Shown piece by piece: positions 40,869 to 50,094 of a DNA stretch of 64,000 nucleotides. The stretch lies in assembly GCF_003762925.1 (NCBI RefSeq), contig NZ_RJUK01000001.1:2108001-2172000 (forward strand). Reading direction: 5' to 3'. The DNA is from Marinimicrobium koreense (GTDB lineage: Bacteria > Pseudomonadota > Gammaproteobacteria > Pseudomonadales > Cellvibrionaceae). The position numbers and the translations under genes are program-made. The number at the start of each line of letters is the position of its first letter. The first letter of the stretch is position 1. A model generated the notes under the pieces. The model was not told where the DNA came from, did not search any database, and saw only the letters and a program-made list of their open reading frames with translations.

Positions 40869-41711
40869 CTAGAAAAACATCCCCGTTTCCAACTGAGCTT
40901 CTTCACTCATCATCTCGCGCGTCCAGGGTGGATCAAACACCAACTGGACGTCGCTGGATTGGACGTGGGGCACTTCCGCCAGGCGTCGCTTGATATCATC
41001 CACCAGCACATCGCCCATTCCGCAGCCCGGTGCCGTCAGGGTCATCTCCACAAACACATGGCCGCGTGACTGATCCACATCCATTTTATACACCAGGCCC
41101 AGGCTGACGATATTCACCGGAATTTCCGGATCGTAAACCATGGATAGCGCCTTCCAGACCTGATCTTCATCGATGCGGCCGTCTTCACGCGCTTCGAACT
41201 CAAGCGCATTGGAGGTCAGGCCGATGGCGTCGGCATCTTTACCGTCGATACGAATCAGGTTGCCGTGGTACAGCAGCGTGTAGCTGGCCCCTAACGCCTG
41301 GGTAATGGCCGCCTCGGCCCCCTTGGGAATCATCAGATCATCACCGGAGGGCACCAGCTTGGCCGGACACTCGCGCTCAAACTCCACCTCACGCCCCTGG
41401 GCGCTCTGGGGCTTCTTGGCGTTGGGCGCGCGGATGGTGATCTGCTTTTGCTCGCCTTTGTCCTGCAGGCCGATTTCCAGCCCCTTCAGGTAGGGCAGGC
41501 TGCGCTTGTCGAGGTATAGCTTAAGGTCACCCTCGTACACTTCCAGATCGGTTTCCGACTCTTCGCCGGGCCGGCAGTACGCCAGGCAGGTTTCGGCCCG
41601 GGGGGTGCCGGCTTCCACCACAAAAATCCTGGCCGCATCCACACCCTGGCTACTCAGCAGCTCAATCAGGTAATCGCGGGCCGGCTCGGAGATATGAAAA
41701 CTGGGTTGCAT
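40869..41711 (-). CDS. NfuA-like A-type domain fused to SufT (MIP18 family) Fe-S assembly protein
   Basis: This 280-residue protein joins two modules. Residues 1-100 match the degenerate A-type N-domain of NfuA: RIFVVEAGTPRAETCLAYCRPGEESETD, LPYLKGLEIGL and ITIRAPNAKK. Residues 112-280 match SufT: ECPAKLVPSGDDLMIPKGAEAAITQALG, SYTLLYHGNLIRIDGKDADAIGL, and the MIP18/PaaD part WKALSMVYDPEIPVNIVSLGLVY with LTAPGCGMGDVLVDDI, where Cys 230 is the conserved reactive Cys. The NfuA scaffold domain with its CxxC is absent. A role in iron-sulfur cluster delivery is likely from both parts. The fusion appears continuous, with no frameshift. Confidence 0.85.
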   Translation of the reverse strand: MQPSFHISEPARDYLIELLSSQGVDAARIFVVEAGTPRAETCLAYCRPGEESETDLEVYEGDLKLYLDKRSLPYLKGLEIGLQDKGEQKQITIRAPNAKKPQSAQGREVEFERECPAKLVPSGDDLMIPKGAEAAITQALGASYTLLYHGNLIRIDGKDADAIGLTSNALEFEAREDGRIDEDQVWKALSMVYDPEIPVNIVSLGLVYKMDVDQSRGHVFVEMTLTAPGCGMGDVLVDDIKRRLAEVPHVQSSDVQLVFDPPWTREMMSEEAQLETGMFF

Positions 41712-41849
41712 AAGATGCTCTCTGGATACACATTACCAATAGTGCCTATGCTACCACCAAAGTCGACAAAGCTAAATACCCGAGCATTTAACTCAACTAT
41801 TATACACTAAACCAGTCGCGCACCGCCGGTCAGCCGGCGGGCGGCGCCG

Positions 41850-41877
41850 TTGACATTTATTTTCTTTGGGGTAACCT
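41850..41877 (+). promoter_or_regulatory. Putative sigma-70 promoter of rnk
   Basis: TTGACA (41850-41855) is followed after 16 bases by TAACCT (41872-41877). Transcription would start near 41885, giving a 5' leader of about 250 bases before rnk. Confidence 0.45.
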
Positions 41878-41879
41878 CA

Positions 41880-42138
41880 GGTCAACGTCATTTGAAAAGC
41901 ACAGGATTTTCGTGAACAACGTACTGGCGCAATTTCTGATGTGGAGGCTCGCCCCCATCTTCCCCTCTTGACCGGGTGCTAATCCTCAGCACTCGGGCAC
42001 ACCTTATTCCGCTTTACCTTCATTCCGTATTCGCACCGTAGGTCATAAACCTGGGGTGTTTATTGCTGCACGCGAAAACCACTGGTTTCTCCGGAAGCGT
42101 GCGCCGTTGAACGTTCCGCTAATTTTCAGGGTCATTTT
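41880..42138 (+). promoter_or_regulatory. Structured rnk leader (putative attenuator)
   Basis: The 427-base gap before rnk holds a promoter, a short upstream reading frame and hairpins. The clearest is CCGGGTGCT (41972-41980) with AGCACTCGG (41988-41996), which pairs with one G-U. An 'rnk leader' attenuator RNA has been described in Gammaproteobacteria (recalled, not checked here), and gene, position and length agree. No strong terminator with a U-tract was found before the rnk start, so the mechanism here is unclear. Confidence 0.5.
41912..41971 (+). CDS. Possible 19-codon leader peptide upstream of rnk
   Basis: A GTG-started frame (41912-41971) follows AGGA with six bases of spacing and encodes VNNVLAQFLMWRLAPIFPS, then TGA. 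It sits at the start of the rnk leader directly before the 41972 hairpin, the position expected for a leader peptide. No homology is claimed; ribosome-site spacing and position are the only support. Confidence 0.4.
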   Translation: MNNVLAQFLMWRLAPIFPS

Positions 42139-42522
42139 ATGGCATCAAAACCCAAAATCACGTTAACCAAAGATGTGTATGAACGCTTGTGGAAACTGCT
42201 GGAATTGGTTCCCGAGGACACCATCACCAATCAGTTGGAAGAAGAGCTGGAGCGGGCAAAAATTGTGACGCCGGCCAAGCTTCCGGACGATGTGGTGACC
42301 ATGCACTCGCAGGTGACTTTTACGGTTCAGTCGACCGGCAAGACGTTCACCTATACGTTGGTGTATCCCACCGAGCTGGATAACACGGAGAACAAACTGT
42401 CCATTTTGAGCCCCATTGGCAGCGCCATTATTGGCCTGAAACAAGGGCAGGAAATTGACTGGCCGATCAGTAAAACCCAGCGCACCACCGTGAAAGTGGA
42501 CGCGGTCAGCCGAGCAGACTGA
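42139..42522 (+). CDS. rnk: Nucleoside diphosphate kinase regulator Rnk
   Basis: This 127-residue GreA/GreB-like protein of the Rnk family has a short coiled-coil N-terminus (KPKITLTKDVYERLWKLLELVP and TITNQLEEELERAKIV). The C-terminal FKBP-like domain reads DVVTMHSQVTFTVQSTGKTFTYTLVYP and KLSILSPIGSAIIGLKQGQEIDWPI. Rnk binds RNA polymerase and alters nucleoside diphosphate kinase levels. The family start fits ATG 42139. A hairpin overlapping the stop codon ends the gene. Confidence 0.93.
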   Translation: MASKPKITLTKDVYERLWKLLELVPEDTITNQLEEELERAKIVTPAKLPDDVVTMHSQVTFTVQSTGKTFTYTLVYPTELDNTENKLSILSPIGSAIIGLKQGQEIDWPISKTQRTTVKVDAVSRAD

Positions 42523-42549
42523 CGACCGGTGCCGAGCACCGATCGTCAG
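42519..42549. terminator. Hairpin between convergent rnk and gdhA
   Basis: A 14-base arm (42519-42532) pairs with 42536-42549 with one G-U or A-C mismatch around a three-base loop. It contains the rnk stop codon and serves both convergent genes; there is no U-tract. Confidence 0.55.
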
Positions 42550-42564
42550 CTCGTTTGGCAGACC

Positions 42565-43911
<1,347 letters not shown>

Positions 43912-43935
43912 TCACTTCTCCCAAACCGTTAAGAC

Positions 43936-43960
43936 AAAAAGGGCGGGCTGAGCCCGCCCT
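43936..43960 (-). terminator. Rho-independent terminator after norZ
   Basis: On the minus strand an 8-bp stem (AGGGCGGG/CCCGCCCT, loop of five) is followed by five U residues (43936-43940). It lies 34 bases after the norZ stop and just before the gdhA start. Confidence 0.88.
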
Positions 43961-43994
43961 CTGGACGTGAAACACCAGCGCGTCAAACCTGCGG

Positions 43995-46361
43995 CTATTT
44001 ATCGCCGCCGCAATGTCCGCAGCACACGCTGTCCCCCCGATGCGCTTCAGCCATGGCCATATCGGACTCAGCATAGGCGGGGGCCCAGGCTTTTTCCAGT
44101 CGGCCGTCGACGACCTGATCGGGTGCGTCAGGGAAGAGTACGCCCTTGACCACCTGCCAGGTCACTGCCAGGGCGCCGACAATGAAAATCACATCGCCAA
44201 TGGTGCGGACCCAACGCAGGGTTTCCAACAGCGGCGTCTGCATGAACGCTTCGCTGCGGGCATACCACAGGCCCTCAGAGGCACTGGCAACAAACTGGAT
44301 GACGCCCACCGGCAACAGGCTGGTAAACAACATCAACACCAGACCACCGTTCATCCACCAGAAGGCGGTTTTCATCACGCGCTCGTTGAACGCCATGTTC
44401 GGGCGAATGTAGCGGAGAATCAGCAGGCAGAAGCCCAGCGCCAGGAAGCCGTACACCCCAAACAAGGCGGCGTGTGCGTGAGTGGGCGTGGTATTGAGCC
44501 CCTGAACGTAGTAGAGCGAGATGGGCGGGTTGATCATAAAGCCCAGCACTCCGGCGCCCAGCATGTTCCAGAACGCCACGGCGACAAAGAACAGCAGCGG
44601 CCACTTGATGTTCTGCATCCAGGGGGCGCGGAACTTGAGACGCCAGTTTTCCCAGGCTTCATATCCGAGCACTACCAGAGGAACGACTTCCAGCGCACTG
44701 AACGAGGCCCCTACCGCCATGACCGGTGTGGTGGTACCGGAGAAGTACAGGTGGTGGAAGGTTCCGGGCACGCCGCCGAGCATGAACAGTGACGCCGATG
44801 CCAGGGAGGCGGCGGTTGCCATGGGACGGGATACCAGCCCCATGCTGCAGAAAATGAAGGCAAGTGCGGCGGTGGCGAACACTTCAAAGAAGCCCTCTAC
44901 CCACAGGTGCACAACCCACCAGCGCCAGTACTCCATGATGGAAATGTGGGTGCGCTCGCCGTAGGCCAGACCGGCACCGTAGAACAGACCGATGGCCACC
45001 ACGGAGGCGGTCAACAACACCAACAGGTTCTTGTCGCCACCCTGCTTGAGGGCCGGCACGATGCCGCGCATCATCAGGAACAACCAGAAGGCGATACCGG
45101 CGACTTTGAGAATCTGCCAGAAACGGCCCAGGTCGACGTATTCATAACCCTGGTGGCCCAGCATAAAGCTCCACTCGGCGGGCATCAGTTGGTTGATCGC
45201 CAGGAAGTTACCGGCAAAGGAGCCCACCACCACGGCAATCAGCGCCCAGAACAGAATGTCCACGCCGAGCTTCTGATACTTCGGATCTTTGCCGCCGTTG
45301 ATGACCGGCGCCAGGAACAGGCCCGCCGCCAGGAAGCCGGTGGCAATCCAGAACATGGCCGACTGAATGTGCCAGGTGCGCATCAGGGAGTAAGGAAGCC
45401 AGTCCGAGGTCTGGATACCGTAGAAGCCCTGCCCCTCAATGGTGTAGTGAGCCACGAACCCGCCCAGGAACACCTGCAGAGTGAACAGTCCCACCACCGC
45501 CAACAGGTATTTACCCAGGGCTTTCTGGGAAGGCATCAGCGCAAAAGTGGTGATCGGGTCCTGCTTGGGCGCCTGTGGCTCCTCTTCGTCCTCTTTGCGC
45601 AGGAACGCCCAACCCCAGACCAGGCCACCGACACCGGCGATCAAAAGCACCACACTGGCGATGGACCAGACGATGTTCTCGGCGGTGGGCTTATTGTCGA
45701 TCAGCGGCTCGTGGGGCCAGTTGTTGGTGTAGGTCGCTTCACCGGGGTAGCGCTCGGTGGCGGCGGCCCAGGCGGTCCAGAAGAAGAAATTGGTCATCTG
45801 ATCCCGGCGCTCTTCGCTCGGCAGCGTGACCTCTTTCATGGCGTAGCTTTCCCGAGTGGGCTGCAACTCCGGGGCACCGCCGAACAGACGGCTGTAGTAA
45901 TCCGCTGTCTGCGCCATCGCCTGAGCGCGTCGATCGGACACCACCAGGGTGTCGGTCTCCGCATCCCAGGTGTTGGTACGATAGGCTTCCTTCAGCTCGT
46001 ACTGAAGGGCATTCTGATCGCGCCCATCGAGCTCGTCATAACTGACACCGAAGTTGTCCTGAGCGGCCAACTCCAGCCAGGCCAGCAGCTCCCGGTGCAG
46101 CCAGTCGGCGGTCCAGTCCGGTGCCTGATAGGCGCCGTGCCCCCATATGGAGCCGAGCTGCATACCACCCACGGATTGCCAGGCAGTCTGACCGTCGAGA
46201 ATGCTGGTTTCGGTCATCAATGTCTGACCACTTTCGGTGACCACCTGATCCGGAATCGGCGGCGCCTTGCGGTACACCTCGACCCCAAAGTACCCCAACA
46301 AACCGAAGGTAACCGCCAATGTGCCAATCAGCGTCCACCATAATCTTTTGTACTTACCCAT
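43995..46361 (-). CDS. norZ: Quinol-dependent nitric oxide reductase (qNor)
   Basis: This 788-residue inner-membrane enzyme reduces two NO to N2O using ubiquinol. The start at 46361 (AAGGGGG upstream) is preferred over ATGs at 46382 and 46388, which lack a ribosome site. The N-terminal part (LWWTLIGTLAVTFGLLGYFG helix and periplasmic region with GSIWGHGAYQAPDWTADWLHRE) is the NorC-like extension typical of qNor. The NorB-like part carries heme and FeB ligands such as MRTWHIQSAMFW, WRWWVVHLWVEGFFEVFATAALAFIF and PGTFHHLYFSGTTTPVMAVG, followed by THAHAALFGVYGFLALGFCLL. The C-terminus has an extra DSVCCGHCGG tail of unknown purpose. NsrR-like sites lie upstream. Confidence 0.94.
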   Translation of the reverse strand: MGKYKRLWWTLIGTLAVTFGLLGYFGVEVYRKAPPIPDQVVTESGQTLMTETSILDGQTAWQSVGGMQLGSIWGHGAYQAPDWTADWLHRELLAWLELAAQDNFGVSYDELDGRDQNALQYELKEAYRTNTWDAETDTLVVSDRRAQAMAQTADYYSRLFGGAPELQPTRESYAMKEVTLPSEERRDQMTNFFFWTAWAAATERYPGEATYTNNWPHEPLIDNKPTAENIVWSIASVVLLIAGVGGLVWGWAFLRKEDEEEPQAPKQDPITTFALMPSQKALGKYLLAVVGLFTLQVFLGGFVAHYTIEGQGFYGIQTSDWLPYSLMRTWHIQSAMFWIATGFLAAGLFLAPVINGGKDPKYQKLGVDILFWALIAVVVGSFAGNFLAINQLMPAEWSFMLGHQGYEYVDLGRFWQILKVAGIAFWLFLMMRGIVPALKQGGDKNLLVLLTASVVAIGLFYGAGLAYGERTHISIMEYWRWWVVHLWVEGFFEVFATAALAFIFCSMGLVSRPMATAASLASASLFMLGGVPGTFHHLYFSGTTTPVMAVGASFSALEVVPLVVLGYEAWENWRLKFRAPWMQNIKWPLLFFVAVAFWNMLGAGVLGFMINPPISLYYVQGLNTTPTHAHAALFGVYGFLALGFCLLILRYIRPNMAFNERVMKTAFWWMNGGLVLMLFTSLLPVGVIQFVASASEGLWYARSEAFMQTPLLETLRWVRTIGDVIFIVGALAVTWQVVKGVLFPDAPDQVVDGRLEKAWAPAYAESDMAMAEAHRGDSVCCGHCGGDK

Positions 46362-46519
46362 GTGCCGCGGCCCCCTTTTCATCAACATTTGTAAACATAG
46401 TGTCGAACACTACCCCGGTGGCCCCGGGTAATTCCCGGGCAATATCTCCCACCGATTGTGTCAGCCAGTTCATAGGCAGCTCCCCTTGTGCGATAACCAG
46501 ACAGGAATGAACCGGTTAA

Positions 46520-46542
46520 AAGGTTCATTTAAATTGCTTCTT
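46520..46542. promoter_or_regulatory. NsrR-like binding site B (norZ side)
   Basis: Half-sites AAGGTTCATTT and, in reverse, AAGAAGCAATT, each matching AANATGCATTT at 9 of 11 positions and separated by one base. The site is 159-181 bases upstream of norZ and lies within a larger GTTAAA...TTTAAC dyad (46515-46546). Confidence 0.5.
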
Positions 46543-46567
46543 TAACAAAGAATAACGACCCGAGATA

Positions 46568-46590
46568 AAGATGTAAAATAAATTCATCTT
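46568..46590. promoter_or_regulatory. NsrR binding site A (norZ/DUF454 intergenic region)
   Basis: Arms AAGATGTAAAA and AAATTCATCTT are separated by one base. The right arm read in reverse, AAGATGAATTT, matches the NsrR consensus AANATGCATTT at 10 of 11 positions, and both ends are perfectly inverted over seven bases. It lies 207-229 bases upstream of norZ. An nsrR gene is 1.8 kb away. Confidence 0.68.
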
Positions 46591-46699
46591 TTTGGGCACC
46601 ATCTACCCCCTCAGGGATAGTCGGCCTCCCCTGAATGGCAGAGCGCACACCATTCACTCCTACTCAGGGGTGGGAGGGTTGATTGAATACCTCCGCAAA

Positions 46700-46722
46700 A
46701 AGATATATTGTTAATACATGTT
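46700..46722. promoter_or_regulatory. NsrR-like binding site C (DUF454-nnrS-nsrR promoter)
   Basis: Arms AAGATATATTG and TAATACATGTT (reverse AACATGTATTA) are separated by one base and match the NsrR consensus at 8 and 9 of 11 positions. The site ends 28 bases before the DUF454 start, where a repressor would block transcription. This suggests NsrR autoregulation. Confidence 0.58.
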
Positions 46723-46750
46723 TTATTGGCGTGAGTATCCGAGGGTTTCA

Positions 46751-47134
46751 ATGAGTCCCACCTCGATTTGGCGACACCCGCAGCGACTACCCTGGCTGTC
46801 GGTAACCTGGAGCGGCGTTGCACTGGGCGCGCTGGGCGCCCTATTACCCCTGCTACCCACCACACCGTTTCTGATTCTGGCGGCCTGGGCCGCCCCCAAG
46901 GGCTCACCCCGGCTGCACCGCTGGCTTTGCCACCACCCGCACTTCGGGCCGGCGCTGGAGGCCTGGCGCACCCGGAGAGCCATTCCCCGCCGGGGAAAGT
47001 GGTTGGCCTGCACGATGCTGACCGCCAGCCTGGTCTGGCTAATCATTTCCGGCGCAGCACCGACCGTGCTACTGGCGTTGACAGTACTGTTCTGCGCCAT
47101 TGCCACCTTTTTATGGAGCCGGCCCGACGCCTGA
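46751..47134 (+). CDS. DUF454 (YbaN-family) inner-membrane protein
   Basis: This 127-residue protein starts at ATG 46751 behind GAGGG. It shows the DUF454 pattern GALGALLPLLPTTPFLILAAWAAPKGSPRLHRWLCHHPHFGPALEAWRTRRAIPRRGK followed by two hydrophobic helices (CTMLTASLVWLIISG and VLLALTVLFCAIATFLW). Function is unknown; genes of this family are sometimes found with NO-response or denitrification genes. It leads an operon with nnrS 32 bases downstream and is preceded by an NsrR-like dyad. Confidence 0.9.
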   Translation: MSPTSIWRHPQRLPWLSVTWSGVALGALGALLPLLPTTPFLILAAWAAPKGSPRLHRWLCHHPHFGPALEAWRTRRAIPRRGKWLACTMLTASLVWLIISGAAPTVLLALTVLFCAIATFLWSRPDA

Positions 47135-47166
47135 TCCGTCGGCTCAGCGAACGAGGAAATCTGATC

Positions 47167-48345
47167 ATGTCGCAACCATCGGCCCTCTTTTCTTATGCGT
47201 TCCGGCCATTTTTCATTTTGGCGGGGGTGTACGCCATCGCCATCATCCTGGCGTGGATTGGTTTTCTCTTTGGCGGCTGGCCCCTGCCTCTGGGCTGGTC
47301 CCCGCTGCAATGGCACAGCCACGAGATGATCTACGGGTTCGTCAGCGCCCCCATTGCCGGGTTTCTGCTCACCGCCATGTGCAACTGGACCGGTGCCCCA
47401 CCCCTGCGCGGCGCTGGTCTGGTAGCGCTGGTGTTACTCTGGCTCTCCGGGCGGGCGGTGTTCTGGTTCGCGGGCTGGTTGCCGGGCTGGCTGGTCGCGG
47501 TGGTCGATCTCGCCTTTTTGCCCGTGGTGGCGCTCTATGCCGGGCGAGTCCTGCTGCGCTACGGCAACAAGCGCAACCTGATTCTGGTCGCCGTGTTGGC
47601 GGCGCTGACGGCGGGCAACCTGCTGATGCACCTGGGCTTTATGAACGGTGGGGTGGGCCTACTCAAACTGGGCCAAGGTCTGGGCCTGGATGTGATTACT
47701 CTGATGATTGTGGTTATCGCCGGACGCATCACCCCGGCCTTCACCGCCAATTGGCTGAAGATGCATGGCGGGCGCCCGGAGCGGGTCACGCAGTCGGCGC
47801 GTGTCACTCAGTGGGCGCTGGCAAGTGTGTTGGCACTCACTCTGGTAGCCCTGCTGCCACTACCGCTCTGGGTAGAAGGCGCCGTGGCCCTGCTGGCCGC
47901 TACCGCCAACGGTGCGCGCCTTTACCAGTGGTCCGGCTGGCAGACCCGAAGCGAACCCCTGCTGTGGATTCTGCACCTGGCTTATGGCTGGATTGTGGTT
48001 GCCCTGGTGCTGCGCGGCCTGGGCGCCTTCCTGCCTGCGCTGTCGGACTCCCTGTGGCAACACGCCCTCGCCGTGGGCGGCATTGCCACCCTGATTCTCG
48101 GGGTAATGAGCCGGGTCGCCATGGGCCACACCGGGCGGCCTCTCACCCTGCGTCCCTTCGGCCGGCTGATGTACGCCGCGATCATAGCCTCCACGGTGTT
48201 TCGGCTGCTGGCCGCCAACCAGTGGCTGGACTACCGGATCGGGGTCACTCTGTCCGCTCTGGCCTGGATTCTGGCGTTTGCCTTGTTTGTGGTACTTTAT
48301 GCGCCGATACTGTGGCAGCCCCGGGCCGACGGCCGCCCCGGCTAA
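47167..48345 (+). CDS. nnrS: NnrS family heme-copper membrane protein
   Basis: This 392-residue protein starts at ATG 47167 behind GAGGAAA. It is predicted to have about 12 helices. The family landmarks are FSYAFRPFFILAGVYA, PLQWHSHEMIYGFVSAPIAGFLLTAMCNWTG, VVIAGRITPAFTANWL, LHLAYGWIVVALVLRGLG and VMSRVAMGHTGRPL, with the His residues thought to bind heme and copper. NnrS protects against NO-derived iron-nitrosyl damage and is NO-induced in several bacteria. It sits between DUF454 and nsrR, 11 bases ahead of nsrR, a usual NO-response arrangement. Confidence 0.94.
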   Translation: MSQPSALFSYAFRPFFILAGVYAIAIILAWIGFLFGGWPLPLGWSPLQWHSHEMIYGFVSAPIAGFLLTAMCNWTGAPPLRGAGLVALVLLWLSGRAVFWFAGWLPGWLVAVVDLAFLPVVALYAGRVLLRYGNKRNLILVAVLAALTAGNLLMHLGFMNGGVGLLKLGQGLGLDVITLMIVVIAGRITPAFTANWLKMHGGRPERVTQSARVTQWALASVLALTLVALLPLPLWVEGAVALLAATANGARLYQWSGWQTRSEPLLWILHLAYGWIVVALVLRGLGAFLPALSDSLWQHALAVGGIATLILGVMSRVAMGHTGRPLTLRPFGRLMYAAIIASTVFRLLAANQWLDYRIGVTLSALAWILAFALFVVLYAPILWQPRADGRPG

Positions 48346-48356
48346 CGAGGTCAACC

Positions 48357-48794
48357 ATGCATATTACCCGCTATACCGATTACTCCCTGCGCGTACTGAT
48401 GTACGTTGCGCTGAAGGGCGACGAGCTGTCGACCATCCGGGAAATTGCCGAGAGTTACGACATTTCCAAGAACCACCTGATGAAGGTGGTGCAGGAGCTG
48501 AACAGCAAAGGCTACCTGCACGCCATTCGCGGTAAAAACGGCGGCCTTCGCCTGCGGGGCGATCCCAAAGACATCAATCTGGGTGAGCTGGTCCGCAGTA
48601 CCGAGCAGGACCTGTCGCTGGTGGAGTGCTTCAGCGCCGGAAACCACTGCGTACTGACCCCGGCCTGTCGCCTGAAGGGCATCTTCGCCGAATCCCTGAA
48701 TGCCTTTTTCAGCGTACTCGATGGCTATACCCTGGCCGATCTGGTCGATCCGGCCCAGATGCCGACCATGAAGCAGGTGTTACAGATCGCGTGA
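48357..48794 (+). CDS. nsrR: NO-sensing Rrf2-family repressor NsrR
   Basis: This 145-residue regulator begins MHITRYTDYSLRVLMYVALK, the NsrR/Rrf2 N-terminus, followed by the winged helix (STIREIAESYDISKNHLMKVVQELNSKGYLHAIRGKNGG). Cysteines 91, 98 and 104 (ECFSAGNHCVLTPACRL) are the iron-sulfur ligands, spaced C-x6-C-x5-C as in NsrR and distinct from IscR (C-x5-C-x7-C). NO attack on the cluster relieves repression. The three NsrR-like dyads in the norZ/DUF454 intergenic region are the likely targets. It is co-transcribed with nnrS. Confidence 0.93.
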   Translation: MHITRYTDYSLRVLMYVALKGDELSTIREIAESYDISKNHLMKVVQELNSKGYLHAIRGKNGGLRLRGDPKDINLGELVRSTEQDLSLVECFSAGNHCVLTPACRLKGIFAESLNAFFSVLDGYTLADLVDPAQMPTMKQVLQIA

Positions 48795-48832
48795 CCCCCA
48801 AGGGTCCGGTGGGAAGTGCTAAACTGCGCTTC

Positions 48833-49249
48833 ATGAGCTACGACATCGTCTTCAAACGCGTTTACGAACCCGTCGAGCGCACCGATGGTGCCCGCGTGCT
48901 GGTGGATCGCCTCTGGCCGCGAGGCAAACGCCGGGACGACCTGCAACTGACCGAGTGGTACCGCAACGCCTCCCCCTCTCCCGCCCTGCGGCGCGCCTGG
49001 CATCAGGGCGATATCGACCAGCAGCGCTTTGCCAAAGACTACCAGAGCGAGCTGGACGATGACCCGGACGCACTCACGCCACTGATGCTCCACGCCCGTC
49101 GGGGCCGCCTGAGCCTGTTGACCGCCACCCGCAATCCTGAGCAGTCTCACCTGCCCATTCTGCGCAAGGCCCTGCTGGACCAGTTGGCGCGGGAAGACGA
49201 ACAGGCCGATGGCCGCGAGCCCAGCTCACCCACTTGCTATGAACGCTAG
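48833..49249 (+). CDS. DUF488 family protein (YeaO-like)
   Basis: This 138-residue protein starts at ATG 48833, 38 bases after nsrR. It contains the DUF488 markers IVFKRVYEPVERTDGARVLVDRLWPRGKRR, LTEWYRNASPSPALRRAWHQGD and RGRLSLLTATRNPEQSH. YeaO-type proteins are small and of unknown function. The closeness to nsrR suggests it may be part of the NO-responsive transcript, but such genes also occur alone. Confidence 0.9.
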   Translation: MSYDIVFKRVYEPVERTDGARVLVDRLWPRGKRRDDLQLTEWYRNASPSPALRRAWHQGDIDQQRFAKDYQSELDDDPDALTPLMLHARRGRLSLLTATRNPEQSHLPILRKALLDQLAREDEQADGREPSSPTCYER

Positions 49250-49281
49250 CAAGCACTTACCCACAAAGGCTGAATGATTTG

Positions 49282-50001
49282 ATGACCGACGCCCCCGGCC
49301 GCGCCTACCACGACGGTTCACAACACGCTCTGGTCCAGCCCGCCCTGGCCGACGCCTTTCAGTTCCGGTGGTTTGATCCCGCCGCCTGGGGCGCTTCGGC
49401 CGAGCCGGTCGGCAGCGGTGGCCGGGGCGCCGCCTGGTTTCTCGACGGTGACCGGGGCCGGTGGGTCCTGCGGCATTATCGCCGCGGCGGTCTTCCCGGC
49501 AAACTGCTGGATGACCGCTACTGCTACCTCGGCTCGTCCCGGGTCCGCGCCCTCAGGGAGTTTTCCCTGCTCCAGTCACTCAGCGCCCAGGGGCTGCCCG
49601 TTCCCACCCCCATCGCCGCCTGGTACGAACGTAAAGGACTCACCTACCGGGCAGCCTTGATCATCGAGCGGCTGGAGAATACCCAATCGCTGCTTAGTCT
49701 CGACCAAACCGGGCACCTTCCTCTCTGGGAGGCGGCGGGACGCTGCATTCGGCGCTTTCATGACGCCGGGGTTTATCACGCCGACCTCAATGCCACCAAT
49801 GTTCTGGTCCGCCCGAGCTCGGGCGAGGTCTTTCTGATCGATTTCGACCGGGGGGTTCAACACGCCAGCCATACCGCTAACGCGCCCTGGAAGGCCGCCA
49901 ACCTGGCCCGCCTCGAGCGCGGCGTCCACAAGCATTGGAGTGCCGGGACCGACAACACGCCGGAACCCTTTCTCAAAGCGCTGAAGCAGGGCTATGCCTG
50001 A
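49282..50001 (+). CDS. kdkA: 3-deoxy-D-manno-octulosonic acid kinase KdkA
   Basis: This 239-residue kinase-fold protein phosphorylates Kdo in the lipopolysaccharide inner core. Features are GRGAAWFLDGDRGRWVLRHYRRGGLPGKLL with the ATP-binding Lys/Arg region, DRYCYLGSSRVRALREFSLL, and the catalytic loops FHDAGVYHADLNATNVLV (HxDxxxxN) and EVFLIDFDRG (DFD). The ATG at 49282 has AAAGG 14 bases upstream. It opens a run of lipopolysaccharide genes and is separated from the next gene by 93 bases. Confidence 0.93.
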   Translation: MTDAPGRAYHDGSQHALVQPALADAFQFRWFDPAAWGASAEPVGSGGRGAAWFLDGDRGRWVLRHYRRGGLPGKLLDDRYCYLGSSRVRALREFSLLQSLSAQGLPVPTPIAAWYERKGLTYRAALIIERLENTQSLLSLDQTGHLPLWEAAGRCIRRFHDAGVYHADLNATNVLVRPSSGEVFLIDFDRGVQHASHTANAPWKAANLARLERGVHKHWSAGTDNTPEPFLKALKQGYA

Positions 50002-50094
50002 CGGGGAGCGGTCATCTACACCATGATTCTGGCGGGCAGAGCCGCCTGTGCCGTGATAGAATGCCGCGGTTTTTTGATCCGAATGGCGCACCTT

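Noticed and set aside
44907-46343. A 478-codon plus-strand frame opposite norZ
   Set aside because: Antisense of a conserved membrane enzyme and without recognisable motifs.
46768-47166. N-terminal extension of nnrS overlapping DUF454
   Set aside because: The extension is a shadow frame of DUF454; NnrS homology begins at the methionine at 47167.
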